Assembly: GCA_011109175.1 (NCBI GenBank)
Contig: RDEW01000007.1
Location: 433,712-497,711, forward strand
Length of the DNA: 64,000 bases
DNA from: Dicyema japonicum
Lineage: Eukaryota; Dicyemida; Rhombozoa; Dicyemidae
Direction: 5' to 3'
The notes under the pieces: generated by a model
What the model was told of the DNA's origin: nothing
The model's input: only the letters and a program-made list of their open reading frames with translations
The model's database searches: none
Made by a program: the position numbers and the translations under genes
Shown: in pieces, positions 11,600 through 22,599 of the stretch
Position numbering within the stretch: the stretch's first letter is position 1
Layout: each line of letters begins with the position of its first letter

Positions 11600-11954
11600 G
11601 GAGTAGATCTCGTTGCCTCAAAGGATCGTTTGGCGTATCGGCGTTTTAACCTGATTTCAGGTTTTTACAAACACTTTTGGACGGCATCATTTTGTAAAAT
11701 AAACCAGTTTCGTCGGCACTATTTTGAGCTCCGTAGATATTGATTTTATTTTTGATTAAGTTTAATAAAATCTGATACCACATTAGGGTCAAAATTTAAA
11801 GTTGCAGATTCTCCATGCATATTTCGTAACTTCAAACCATTCCTCTATTAAATTTAACAAGCGATCCCTTGCTTTCTTTGAAATCAGTGATCCCTCGTGT
11901 TTCGATGCAAATGATTTGGCTTTCTCAGTAATAATTTCATCGTTCAAAATGGCT
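11600..11954. other. No gene seen
   Basis: Short, interrupted frames only. The left side may continue the family B element; nothing else is recognisable. Confidence 0.4.
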
Positions 11955-12165
11955 CGATGCAGAAAATGGCTTGACGAGTGACACCGTCATCAGTGGAGAT
12001 TCACTGCGGAACTGGATAGCCAAAAGGACATACACACAAGAAAAAAAAACAAAGAAGTGAAGAGCATTCCTTGGCTCTCCCTCTACGATTAGTTATAATA
12101 GCTGTTCTTTACTTAAATAAAGTGTGTGTTCTGCACGAGCGAAACCCTAGGCATCTTACGTGCTT
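11955..12165 (+). repeat. SINE-A copy, 5'-truncated
   Basis: It matches the complete minus-strand copy at 34030-34310 over GACGAGTGACACCGTCATCA, TTCACTGCGGAACTGGATAG, AAGAAGTGAAGAGCATTCCT and CTTTACTTAAATAAAGTGTG. The tRNA-like head is missing, as expected for a truncated retroposed copy. Confidence 0.75.
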
Positions 12166-12499
12166 ATGGAAATGCGGTAGTGTTAATTAAATTATTGTTA
12201 AATCGTATCATAATCGATTTCACTAAACTTTAAATATTCTTTGCGAGAAATGTCAGATCATGTTATTCAACATAAATTCAGATCCTCTTTAACTTCTCAG
12301 ATCATCAATAGATCTAAAAGAAAATGGTGCATTATATTTTTTGGAAAAAATTTCTGAAATTTTTATCGAAACTAATTTAATATTTGATTCAATTCAAAAT
12401 GGCAATTTTTTGTTTGTTTTTTAATCGTGTACAGTTACGTTTCATGAGAACAACAATGACAACGTGTTATAAGTTAATTATTTAAAAAATTAATTAAAA

Positions 12500-13437
12500 T
12501 TTAGAGACATGACGGATTCATTAAAAAATCTGGCGGATTCGAGAGAGTTACTGTACTTACTACTAAACGGCTTCTTATGCTATCTGGGTCCTCCACTACT
12601 TATCAGAACCCTTTTCACTCAATTTAGATCCTCATCGAGAGTTTCACAAATAACTTAAATCACCGGAGCTTCACGCTCTAGCAGGACCTCATCTTGGCCA
12701 ATGCTCCTCGCCCAACCCACACAAGCACGTGTCAGTCGAGTGACTGGATCTTAACAGTCACGACGGCGCGTTCCATGGTTCATTCGTATCATGGTTTCAA
12801 GAAGAATTGGAGAGTTGGTGGCTGGAATTCTCCAAAAATCCAGCGTTCAGTGTTTTTGAAGGCTTTTTTCGGCTAGCCTCGATCTTCAAAACATTTGTCC
12901 AAGAGATGAATGGGAATTGTGCCTGATTATAGTTATGCTTGGAACAAGATAGATAGTTCTTTAATATTCAAATGCAGGCAAAATGGATACAAAACATTGA
13001 AAATATAAATTATGAAAACATTTTTATTGAAAATTACGAATATATTCTATACAAAATGAACATAAGTAATCCTTTAGAAGAGAGACTTTACATCGAAATT
13101 GACTACAATGAAAATAAAGAACTTGATTTGAATGAGTCTGAGAAAATAGAACAAGAAATTGATAGTAAAGAACCCCTTGAAAAAAGTCAGAAAGGTGTAA
13201 CTATTAGCGAGGCTTTTCTAGCCTTTAATAAATTAAAGAATTCTATAATCAAGAAGAATTCTTTAATTTCGAAAATCTTGAGTCTATTGAAAAACTAAAT
13301 GATCCGAACTCTAAAAAGAAACAAATCAAAACTTACTGATTTTTGCTTATAAATAATTTTTTGATTTACATATGGATGGAAAAAAATCAATGTCGGGGAT
13401 CGCAAAATCTGGAGGATTCGAGAGACTTTACTGTAAT
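12500..13437 (+). mobile_element. Possible pogo/Tigger-like remnant
   Basis: The frame at 12972-13298 (108 aa) is acidic, then ends GVTISEAFLAFNKLKNSI. This resembles the C-terminal region of pogo-like transposases (..SxSEAL.AL..L). It is followed at 13388-13437 by GGATTCGAGAGACTTTACTG. A nearly identical phrase sits at 12535-12556 in direct orientation. No DDE core is visible. The assignment is tentative. Confidence 0.3.
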
Positions 13438-13442
13438 ATATA

Positions 13443-14174
13443 CCGTATTTGCCGGTGTATAAGTCGACTTTTTTCGATCAAAAATCGACCTAAAAAATCG
13501 ACTTTTACACCGAGTCATGAAATTCAACTTCGTATTCATCGTGATGGTAATTACTGCACTCTTCACAAAAAATTCTTGCAAAGATCAATCTAATTATAGA
13601 AGTGAATGTTGTAAAATGATAATTACGTAAACATTCAATCATTATACTTACCCATGTCTAAACGAATGAATACTCTGCCAAGTTCAAACTGCAAGTTGTA
13701 AACTTTGCCTAAGAAACTAACAAATGTGGTGCCTCAAGAAAATTTGGCGTAAATGAGAGACTAGTAAGAGATTGGAAACGCAACGCAACACAGCTAGCAG
13801 TGATGCTAAGAAACAAATGTGCTAATAGAGGGAACAGCTGCCAGTGGCCAGCACTGCTGCATTTCAACACTCTCGATGGGATAGAAGACGACCTTATCTG
13901 GGAAGAGGAGGAAACTGAGGATAAAGAAGACCAAGAAAATGTCCCTTTTTGACGACAGACTAAACTAAAATGAATGGAACAAGCTTTTTGGAAATAGTGA
14001 CGATGAAGACGGATTTTGAACTCTATGTAAGCACTTTATAATTCTAATATTGTTTCTTAACTAAAAATAATCACTTTCTAAGAGTTTTCATTGTTGTTAG
14101 TCTCTCTCGGCGCGTAATATCACAGGGTTACAAAGTAAATAGTGATAGGTCGACTTATACACCGGCAAATACGG
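13443..14174. mobile_element. MITE with 26-bp perfect terminal inverted repeats (pogo/Tc5-like)
   Basis: The left end CCGTATTTGCCGGTGTATAA... (26 bp, 13443-13468) is the exact reverse complement of the right end (14149-14174). A TA lies at the left junction; the right flank is AA, so the TA duplication is decayed. Inside, a + frame around 13750-13860 reads RDWKRNATQLAVMLRNK and SCQWP. This resembles the second helix-turn-helix of CENP-B/pogo-type transposases, so it is an internally deleted derivative. Confidence 0.8.
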
Positions 14175-14214
14175 AATTATAAAAAAGATATAATTTGGCG
14201 ACAAAAATTACAAA

Positions 14215-14345
14215 ACTCGACTGACACGTGCTTGTGTGGGGTTGGGGGAGAAGCATTGGGCCAAGATGAGGTCCCTGCTAGAGCGTGCCGGGATCACGTG
14301 ATTAGTTAGTTTGTGTAACCGTGGTCTCTGGTGCACAATTCAATA
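14215..14345 (+). mobile_element. LINE 3' terminus, solo
   Basis: It contains ACACGTGCTTGTGTGGG, GGGATCACGTGATTAGTTAG and CCGTGGTCT. This is the 3' end shared with the copies at 3739, 16153, 32590, 33385 (minus), 36535, 43650 and 51555. It is heavily 5'-truncated. Confidence 0.65.
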
Positions 14346-14677
14346 TGAATACAAGTGAATGCGTCTTAATGTTCCTCGAATCCTATTCCCCCACTCTATA
14401 CTCAATTTTGCCACGCAGAGGTGGACGTTGTCAACAGCCTAACTCAATTCACTCTAAATATCTCAACTAGACAAATCTCTTTCCAAATCAACAGAAACTA
14501 CCAGTACCACACATTGACTCTCACCCCAATCTTAACATCCAAACGTCCCCAAATCTACAAACATCACACATTAAAATAAACCTCTTAACCAATCCTTGAA
14601 TAAAAACCCATAACGCAACCAAAACCACGTGGAATAGTTCCACAGTAAGTATCAATGAACATAAAAAATTTAAAAAA

Positions 14678-15345
14678 TCAATCATCGTCACGTGCATAAT
14701 CATCATCTTCCTTATCATCATCAGAGTACATATTAGTGTAGTCATACTAAGACATCCATATCACAAAAAACCTCAGATTCCACAGACATACTTGAACTCT
14801 GACTGTGATCTGATGACTTTACTGAAGGATTGTCGTCAGAGTCGGACTCTTCAGATTCTTTTGCAGCCAGCAGGTTCGAAATCTAAAAGTAAAGACATCC
14901 ACAAACATCTTTAGCGTTGGTTTTGTGATCAGCCCCGCTTAACTGGTCTGTCCTGCCGAACCAATGAGGCCGAAGTGATGCAGGAAACAAAGACCAGTCT
15001 ACATAAACCAATATAGGCTACTCAACACAGGGTCCTCCTTTTTCTTCTTGAAGCGATCCGTATAGAATCCAATGTTATCATCCAAGGTAGTTTCTTCGGA
15101 GGAAACAAAAAATGGGAGACTGTCTGATTCGTCAATAAGCTTGTTAAGTTCTCTTAGATAGTCTTCATCAACAAAAATTTGGTACGGAGTGATCTCAGTC
15201 TATTTGATCTAATAATAGTTAATACTGGCATGCAGGACAATTCTCTGTCGCTAATTGTTTCATCTAATTTGGGAGCGAGAAACAGCCGATTTTTCTATAT
15301 AATTGATTATAATTTGCTTACTTTTGCACTATAAAAACCAACCAT
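14678..15345 (-). CDS. POLR3G: RNA polymerase III subunit RPC7 (POLR3G-like)
   Basis: Six exons joined by five GT...AG introns of 27, 26, 23, 24 and 25 nt (15295-15321, 15200-15225, 14999-15021, 14883-14906, 14747-14771). They give one 180-residue protein with no frame break. Diagnostic text: DEDYLRELNKLIDE, LPFFV, DNIGFYTDRFKKKKEDPVLN, WSLFPASLRP. It aligns in order with the human 'YMLALKQEL...LPYF...YSDKY...DWNPDWRRLP' core of RPC7. The C-terminus is a long acidic tail with EYDYTNMYSDDDKEDDDY, as in the family. RPC7 belongs to the RPC3-RPC6-RPC7 subcomplex that helps Pol III open promoters in the nucleus. The N-terminus (MVGFYSAK...) is short and divergent, and its first exon is the least certain. 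Confidence 0.85.
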
Positions 15346-15539
15346 ACTTGCCTCTATGTTTTAATATAAATTTATTTTGAATTTTAAATTAATATAATAA
15401 AATAAATAAATTTAAAAATTTCATTACCACGTGTTAATAACTTAGAATATTTAAAACCTAGTTTTATCAAGAAAAACCTACAGAAATCAAGCTTCATTTG
15501 TGCGTATGACTTTTGAATTGGTGGACTCTTTTTAACTAA

Positions 15540-16210
15540 TTACAAGAGGGTTCCTTTTCTCACTATCGATGGAAATATTTCAATTGGAGATCTCAGGGAA
15601 GCTCAAGCTTTGGATCACCAACTTCCTAAGGGGACGTGTATGCCTCTGAGGACTGAAAGCAATCTCACGTCTCCTCTCAACGGAGTCCCTTAAGGATCAC
15701 CTTTAACCCCTGCTTTGTTTAACCTCTTTCTGGCTGATCTCCCTGTTCTTGAATCTGATAAAGATGTTCTAACTTCCTATGCGGATGATATTGTGTTGAT
15801 TCACGAACTCGGGACATCCTGAAGGCCACAAAAAGGTCGTCTACGTCCCTTTTTTACTTCGGACAAAAAATTGGGAAAGAAGTTAAACAAGGTCAACAGA
15901 TGTCAAGGGATCTTGGGTGTGACACTTGATAAATATGAGGAACATCGAGGAAATGTAAAAGAGGACTTACAGAGTAACGGAGCGTTGGATTTGTAAAGAT
16001 TACCGAACGGGACCGACGCCTCTGGAGGCCCTTATGAGACTGGACTCCAGATTGCGGGAACGTGGACCAGAAAAATCAGTCAAAACCCCAAAACGTTCAC
16101 GCGCGAGCACGAGGGAAGAACACCAGGCAATTATGAGGTCGCTGTTGGAATGCATCGGAATCACGTGGTAATTAGTTTGGTTCTACCGTGGTCTTGGGTT
16201 GTTAAAAATT
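15540..16210 (+). mobile_element. APE-type LINE fragment with 3' terminus
   Basis: RT text TSYADDIVLIHELGTS (about 15770-15815) gives the YADD box. It is preceded by GVP-GSPLTPALFNLFLADLP and followed by LGVTLDK and a TERWICKDYRTGPTPLEAL segment. It ends with GGAATCACGTGGTAATTAGT...CCGTGGTCTTGGG. Multiple frameshifts show it is dead. Confidence 0.75.
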
Positions 16211-16930
16211 TATTTTTATTAGTTGTGACGTTGAGTCCAAGTGTGTCAATAACACGGCTGAATGTTAATGGAATCTGAAGACTCTCTTAAAACACGTGGA
16301 TCGTTCCTTTATCTAAGAACCCAAGCTTCTGCCATTGTATCAACTACTTTTTTCCTTGAATGCACTGTGATTTGCAAAAACCAAGAGACAGACCGTATTG
16401 GTATTATAATCATTGCGAAAAATGACTATTTACCCGGACATAAGTCCACGTGTTACAGAAAGCTTTTAGGCTCAGATTCTGCAGGAAATGCTGTCAACAC
16501 ACAGTTATTCGGCAAACATAAATAGAATCGTATTAACCGGGTTTCCGATGTCTCCTGAGTCCGTCTTCTTCTCATTGTTACAAGAAGCTAAGTAGACACT
16601 TAATACAACCGAGGTACGTCACCTCCTCAACCCACCAAAAGTCTCCACAGCCTCACTAGTAATCATGTCTGATACTTAGCAGATCAAAAAAACTAGTAAT
16701 ATGAAAAATCTTATTATTTTCAATATTTTGCCAGCCTTCATCATAAGGAGTCGCTAACAAATAATATAAAATTTGAAATTTTTACTAAGAATTTCAAAAA
16801 ACCTCTAATTGTTTGAATTATAACATTCGAATGTACTGAGTTTATTGTAGACTGCATAAAGTCTGGTTTACAAATTGTCCCGACAATTACATTAAATGTT
16901 ATTTTCCCGTTAATGTTACTTTTATCAATA
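16211..16930. other. No gene seen
   Basis: A + frame at 16262-16525 (87 aa) has no recognisable domain and no short-intron partners. Likely element-derived. Confidence 0.35.
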
Positions 16931-16934
16931 ATTA

Positions 16935-17050
16935 AATAGAATTTTCTAAGATCGCTTGGGTCAATGATATCGAAAGTGAGAAATAGCGTCGGAAACCAAA
17001 TGGCTATTCCAAAGGATTTATCTGGCAGTTGTCAGGGGAGCACGTGTCCT
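16935..17050 (+). mobile_element. LINE family B, tail fragment
   Basis: TTTTCTAAGATCGCTTGGGT and the following CAATGATATCGAAAGTGAG, then CGGAAACCAAATGGCTATTC, match the copy at 55285-55370 almost base for base. Only the extreme C-terminal coding portion remains. It lies tail-to-tail with FRA10AC1. Confidence 0.65.
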
Positions 17051-17128
17051 TACAGACCAGCCCAATATCTCCATACAATCCCAATAAAGCTTTAAGCACG
17101 GTGGAACAAAAATACTAGCAAAATAATC

Positions 17129-18021
17129 TCACAACAACATGTCAACAAAAAACTCATCAAACTCCTCCTCTCTACCACAATCACACGAATAGTCAACCTC
17201 GTCTTCTCCTCATTCAATATAAGGGGACCCTTCCAAATATTCTCATCAGCATTCACACTTGGTTTCACTTCCTCACTCTCCTTCAAATCTTCAGCCTCCA
17301 CCTTAACTTCAACCGATTCTTCCCTCTTTATCGACTTCTTGTGCTTCCTGTGGTAGTTCAGCCTCTCAGAACACTCAGAACAGAGTCCTAAGCTAAAAGA
17401 AACACAAAACTAAGCTTCACGAGGGCATGTTTCTTGGTCCCCGCCTCTAGTATGCGAAATTGACCTCCCAGCTGCAGAGCCTCTCCCTAGCGTCACATCT
17501 GAGGGACCCACACACGAATTGGCCTCTGATAAGAAAACAGGGTACCCTTCCCATCCAAAACCTCTTTCTCAGTTCTCCACCGCATCCCGATTTTATTATG
17601 GCGGTAGTGCTTTAGGTCAGCCAAGCAATATTCACGGAATAATTTGTCGTAGTACTTCTTGGCCAACTTTTTACCACTGGAATAACTGAAAACAATCACA
17701 GTGTATCCACAGTGTCCTCTGGTTCCCATAGAAATCTGTGGTTCTCACGGATTGTGTCCATGTCAGACTTAAAGGCCGCAGTTCTGTGTGTTTTACGGAA
17801 ATTTACTGTTTTGGGAGGTATCTATCCACGTTTCCGTAGTAACGAAAATAATTGTTGACAAATTCCTTATGACGAGTATACTACTTTGCTTAGGAAAATT
17901 ATACAGCATCCATACTGAGATATTTGGCCCTAATAGCGTTCCCAGTGCTCTCAGTCTTTTGTCTTTTTGCTTGTTGGACTGTCTTGCTCTTGGATTTTTC
18001 ATCCCCAGCTAAAGTCGACAT
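17129..18021 (-). CDS. FRA10AC1: FRA10AC1 homologue, nuclear protein
   Basis: Seven exons joined by six introns of 24, 23, 23, 22, 23 and 26 nt (17881-17904, 17784-17806, 17677-17699, 17524-17545, 17388-17410, 17172-17197) give about 250 residues. Matches to the family in order: LSMDAYTRHKEFVNNYFRYY, TIRENHRFLW, KKLAKKYYDKLFREYCLADL, GKGQFVCGSLRCD, CSWEVNFAY, TKKHALVKLRLCSECSERLN, and the C-terminal WKGPL...EEEFDEFF. The protein is a conserved nuclear factor named for a human fragile site, thought to associate with splicing complexes. One anomaly: near 17449 a single base is missing relative to the expected frame, creating an in-frame TAG between NFAY and EAGTKK. Everything else is intact, so an assembly error or a very recent mutation is likely. 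Confidence 0.9.
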
Positions 18022-18099
18022 GAAGATTTAAATATTTTATTCAATTTAAATTTTATTAATATTATAACGATAAAATTATTTAAAAAATGATAATAAAGA

Positions 18100-18735
18100 T
18101 CAGTAATTTTCTTTATTCTGTTATTTTTATGAAGAATTCCTTATCACGAGTTTTAGAAAAACTGATCCGTCCTTTCATAATAACTCTATCATCTTTTCTA
18201 CACGGATTCCGTGAAGGACACTCAACAACAACTCATTTAACAAAATTGGTCCAATTTATCTCGGACGGCCCTGAATTCCCCAAATCCACACGAGAGAACC
18301 GTGCTGGTCTCAGTGGATGTAGATAAGGCTTTTGACTCATTATCCCGGAAGATCACTACGGCAAAAATTTTTATGACGTCGATCCACCCAAAATTCAAGT
18401 CATGGTTGGTTCATCAACGGTCCAATAGAACCGTCTGAATATATCGTCAGGAAAGTCACATGTAACGACGTTTTCCTCACCACTAAAATAATTAAGGCTA
18501 ACACCATAAATAAAATTGTGTGATTCCCCGATCCCCTTTAAGAAAACCCATTCAATCCTTGAAGTAATCCTGGACTCCATTCACTCATCATGTGGACTTG
18601 ATAACCGCGAGGATCCAAAAGAAAATGAAAACTAACCTCAGGAAAAGGACTGGTGTGGATACCGGGATCACTTAATTAGACGATAACTCTTATCTTCTTT
18701 CTCGTGATTTCGAGTTAATAAATTAAATTTATGAA
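18100..18735 (+). mobile_element. APE-type LINE fragment with second 3'-terminus type
   Basis: RT text HGFREGHSTTTHLTKLVQFI and VSVDVDKAFDSLSRK (18197-18350) is the N-terminal palm. The middle is deleted. It ends GGGATCACTTAATTAGACGA followed by TTCTTTCTCGTGATTTCGAG and TTAATAAAT, a terminus also seen at 36131-36195. Confidence 0.75.
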
Positions 18736-19615
18736 AAATTACTGACTCGGCACAAAAAATTAGTTTTTTTAAGAATGATAGAAAGGTTGAAATCTCCTTC
18801 CAAAACTTATTCTATGAACTCTAGGAGAGCAACAGACATAGTAAAGGACTTCAATCCAAAATTTACAAGATATGTTCTCTTCCAACATCACGCCCATCCA
18901 TAGTTGGGGAGCCCACTACTGGAGTTAGAAACATAGTGTTCTTTTGTTGGATTCCTGCCATCCACAAACGTCTTCTGAGTCAGGTGATCAAATAAAATAC
19001 AGAAAGTCCCTTAAATTGGCCCAAAATTGTTCCTGAACTATTTGTGGCCAATTTGGGAATTTGAAACATCTGGGTACTATTTTGATTTTAATTTAAAAAC
19101 CAAGAATCACCGACAAAACAAAGGAAGGTAGGGGCCGTCAGGTGATCCCTGCCTCGTTGAGCAGTCGCCTCATCTTTCCTCGGTGTTCCTCCCGAATGCC
19201 GACACACTTCCTGTATGGACAAATCACTTTTTGGAAGTTTAGGAGTTTTGGCTGAGTTCCCGTTCTCCTCACGAGTTCCTGAACAGGGTTGGTTTTAATG
19301 ACGAGGAGGATCTTGTAGGGTTTTCGCTACTGACTCTTGGAAGAAGTTTAATTTCTTTAGGTTGGTGTGGGATATGTTAGTTCCCCATGCCGCGCAGCAG
19401 TAACTGATTGACGGAAGTATTTATTGGTAAGTAGAGATGATCTACTGTTGGGTGGAACCATCTCTTGTAGTATCCAAGTAGTGTTTTTACAAAGTTTAAT
19501 TTTTTCTGGAAGGGGAGATTATGTTCCTCACATGTTTGCTGAAGGTCATTAGGGTCATATGTGACCCTCAGTATTTTGGTTGAATTTGTGAAGTGGAGTG
19601 TTATTCCATTTAGGG

Positions 19616-21576
19616 CAGGGGTGTCAAACTCATTTAGCTTCGAGGGCCGCATTTATAATGATTTTTCATCAAGGAAAGATTATTTATTTTAATGAAAAAC
19701 CAAAAATAAGTAAAACTAAATATGTAATCACCATCTTCTAATCGTGCTTAGAGCAACTTCCGGAGGATTGACATCTTTTTTCGGATACAATTTTTGATAT
19801 GTCGGGCTCACCTATTCGTGTAGTCCCGACTTTTATTAAAGCCGATAAATTTTCATCAGTGAGTCTTGTTCTTTGAACAGTTTTTGTTAATTTCATAAAT
19901 GAAAAAAGTTGTTGACACAGACACGTCGAACCAACATAGCGTAGCAAAATTTTTAAATTTTTCAGGAAGATGTGAAAAAAAGCGGGTACTCCAACCTCCA
20001 AATATTTAGCCTTTAGTATAGAATCCAATTGGATCTCCGACAATTCCATTTGTAAACTTTTATCTGCATTTGAAGCATTAAAAGCGAATGGTGCTGTGAA
20101 TAATGAAAATTCTTGTTCAAAAAACGAGAAATCATTAAATCGTTTATGAAATTCCTTTAACAACAAATCCAGTTGTCCTTCATACTTGGAAAAATTCATG
20201 TGCACCAACAGTACTCCTCAGTTCTTCACACGTAGGAAAATGAACTAAATCTTCATTTAATAGCTAAAACTTCCATAATTTTATTTTCGAAATAAAGCAC
20301 TATCTGACAACTGAGTTATGAGCTTGTTTTTGCCCTGCAATTCAAATTAAGGTCGCTCATATGTGCGGTAATATCAACTGCAAAGACCAAATCTTGGATC
20401 CAAGATTCACTTTTCATCTCGTCTGTGTTTTGGCCTTTCATTTCCATAAATAAAATTATTTCCTGTCTTAACAAATAAAATCTTTGACAACTTTGTGAAG
20501 AGATAACCAACGTACTGTAGTATAAAAAGGAAGGTCGCTGAATTTACTGAATTGGCGGTGGTTGAGGGCATGACCTCTAATATAGTTTATTGTTTTCGTG
20601 ATCAAGCTAATTGTATCTTCCATTTTAAAAATTTTTGAATACAAATTCTGCTGATGAATAACACAATAAAACCAGATTGTCGTCCAACATGTCGTCCAGT
20701 CATATTCGGAGCACCATCAGTCCACAAACATACAAGCTTCTTTAAATCAAATCCATAGTCAAAGAAAATTTGTAGCAGTTTAACAAAGATATCTTTACTT
20801 GTAGCAGTATCGTGCATTGGTACAAGCTCGAGAAATATTCAAATTTAAACAATTCAGACTTTAATTGTTGTTTCAAATGCAAGACATTCTTTGATATGTT
20901 CGACAACCGTGTTTCTGGTCAAAGAAATGTTTTTAAACGATATGAGCATTGTCTGGACAAATAATTTTGGCTGTTTTCACGAGACATTGCTTGATGAAAT
21001 CACCATCACAATATGATTTCCCATTCATTGCAAGCATTCTGCTGATTTCATAGCTTGCAGTAACTGATGCAGTACTTCGATTGTAAATTTGTGTGAAATG
21101 AGCCTATGACGAAGTCATATTATTTCGTAATTCATTTGGATTTGAAACACCCATTGGACCTTATTGGTTAATAAACAACTTAGTACCTTCGAAATAATCG
21201 TATGATCTATGATTGGAATAGTAATGCCTTTTTAAGTTGTATTCTTTCGGTATAGCGATAAACTGGTTACATATCAAACAATGTATTTTTCCATCAATCG
21301 TTGTACAAAAATAGAGAAGTTGGCATTTTTGAAACACTCTCTTTTCATCTTTCAAACACCGTTTTTTAGTTCCATAAGAAACACGTGGCATTGACAAACA
21401 AGATTTACAAATACTATTAAAAAATAATTAAAATTAAAAAATATTTTATAATAAAAATTAAAATATTTTGTTTTATAGCAATCAAATCGGACTGCACGGT
21501 GCTGTTGCATTTAACGAACTCCACTAAACATTACTGTTGCAAATGAGGCTCGCGGGCCGCATGTTTGACACCCATG
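19616..21576 (-). mobile_element. hAT transposon (Charlie/ZBED-like), 1961 bp with 8-bp target duplication
   Basis: The ends are CAGGGGTGTCAAACTCATTT (left) and ATGTTTGACACCCATG (right), imperfect inverted repeats of hAT type. They are flanked on both sides by ATTTAGGG (19608-19615 and 21577-21584), a perfect 8-bp target-site duplication. The element is inserted in an antisense LINE ORF that continues on both sides. Confidence 0.95.
19738..21397 (-). pseudogene. hAT transposase, broken into at least four frames
   Basis: From N to C: a BED/C2H2-like zinc finger (CLICNQFIAIPKEYNLKRHY) in 21161-21397; the catalytic-core part VCLWTDGAPNMTGR (20602-20817); FAVDITAHMSDLNL (20316-20510); and the C-terminal dimerisation region ELSEIQLDSILKAKYLEVGV, CLCQQLFSFMKLTKT, RTRLTDENLSALIKVGTT (19738-20208). 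This matches GTF2IRD2/ZBED-type hAT transposases. Stops and frameshifts between the blocks mean no functional protein. Confidence 0.85.
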
Positions 21577-22599
21577 ATTTAGGGTCAATGGAGGCGCCGA
21601 GTTAGTCAATCTTTTGTTGGAAGTAAATATCATAGAGCACGACTTTTCAGGGCTTGTATGTAGTTGGTTTCTCGTAAGCCAACAGTTCAGGTTATACAGT
21701 GAATCTTGTAAGCGGGTAGCTGCTGTGTGGATGAACTGATCTCTTGTTCCCAAGATTAAGTCGGCGCGTAAGTAAAGAATGGAGTATCGTCGCAGCAGTA
21801 AGAAGGCATGTCGCTCATGAATAGGTTGAATAGAATGGGAGAGAGAGGGATTCATGCGGGATCCCGTTCAGTAGAAATTTAGTGATTGAAGATGTAGAAT
21901 GGGAGATTACTCTTCGTCTTAGCTAGCAAAATGTTCAAGTTGTTTGGAACGTTAGAGCCATAGATCTTCAAAGTGAGCAGTTACCTCGGTATTTGTCAAT
22001 GGTACACATAAAGGTCTTTTGATGCCGAGGTTTGCGTTGAAGGCCTTCCTTGATGAATTTTGTCAGGCAGGTAAGGTGGGTAGTTGTGGAACGAGCCTTC
22101 TTAAAACCATGTTAGAAGGATACGTCTAGAAGGTATGGTTTAATCTGATGGAGAATGAGTTTTATCCAGGATTTTGGAGGTAGTATACAGGAGGGATATT
22201 GGTCTGTATGAAGCTAATGAATCCTTCGGCCGTCCTGCTTCTAGGTAAAATTTTTAGTTTGAAATTTTGATTTTTAATATAATTATTTAAAAAAAATTAG
22301 TAAAAATAAATTTTTTTAATAATGTTTTGAAAATTGGCTTTTTTGAACAACTTTTAACCATATGTTGGTCAATTTGAGTACTCTGAATTCGTCTAGAAAT
22401 TGATTAGAATCGTATCGACCCCGAAGAGTTGAAAGGAATTTAAATAGCGATTTTCTACTTTGAGGTCACCAAACCCCTGTGGAATCGGTCCTCGAGTTCA
22501 TCCACTTGTTTGCCTCTAAAAAATCCTCAGTTATTAATTTCGAATGTTCTCTTTATATAAGATATGATTGGGATTTCTAATAAAGGAAGAAATACCCGA

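Larger units (their letters stand above)
18780..22260 (-). mobile_element. APE-type LINE, interrupted by a hAT
   Basis: On the minus strand, 22260-21600 reads HGFKKARSTTTHLTCL-like text, LILGTRDQFIHTAATRLQ, LYNLNCWLTRNQLHTSPEKS and LTNSAPPLTLN. After the inserted hAT (19616-21576), the same ORF resumes at 19607 as NGITLHFTNSTKILRVTYD, QKKLNFVKTLLGYYKRWF. The join is exact once one copy of the target duplication is removed. Frameshifts and stops elsewhere mark it as dead; sequence left of 19380 is its decayed 3' part. Confidence 0.8.
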
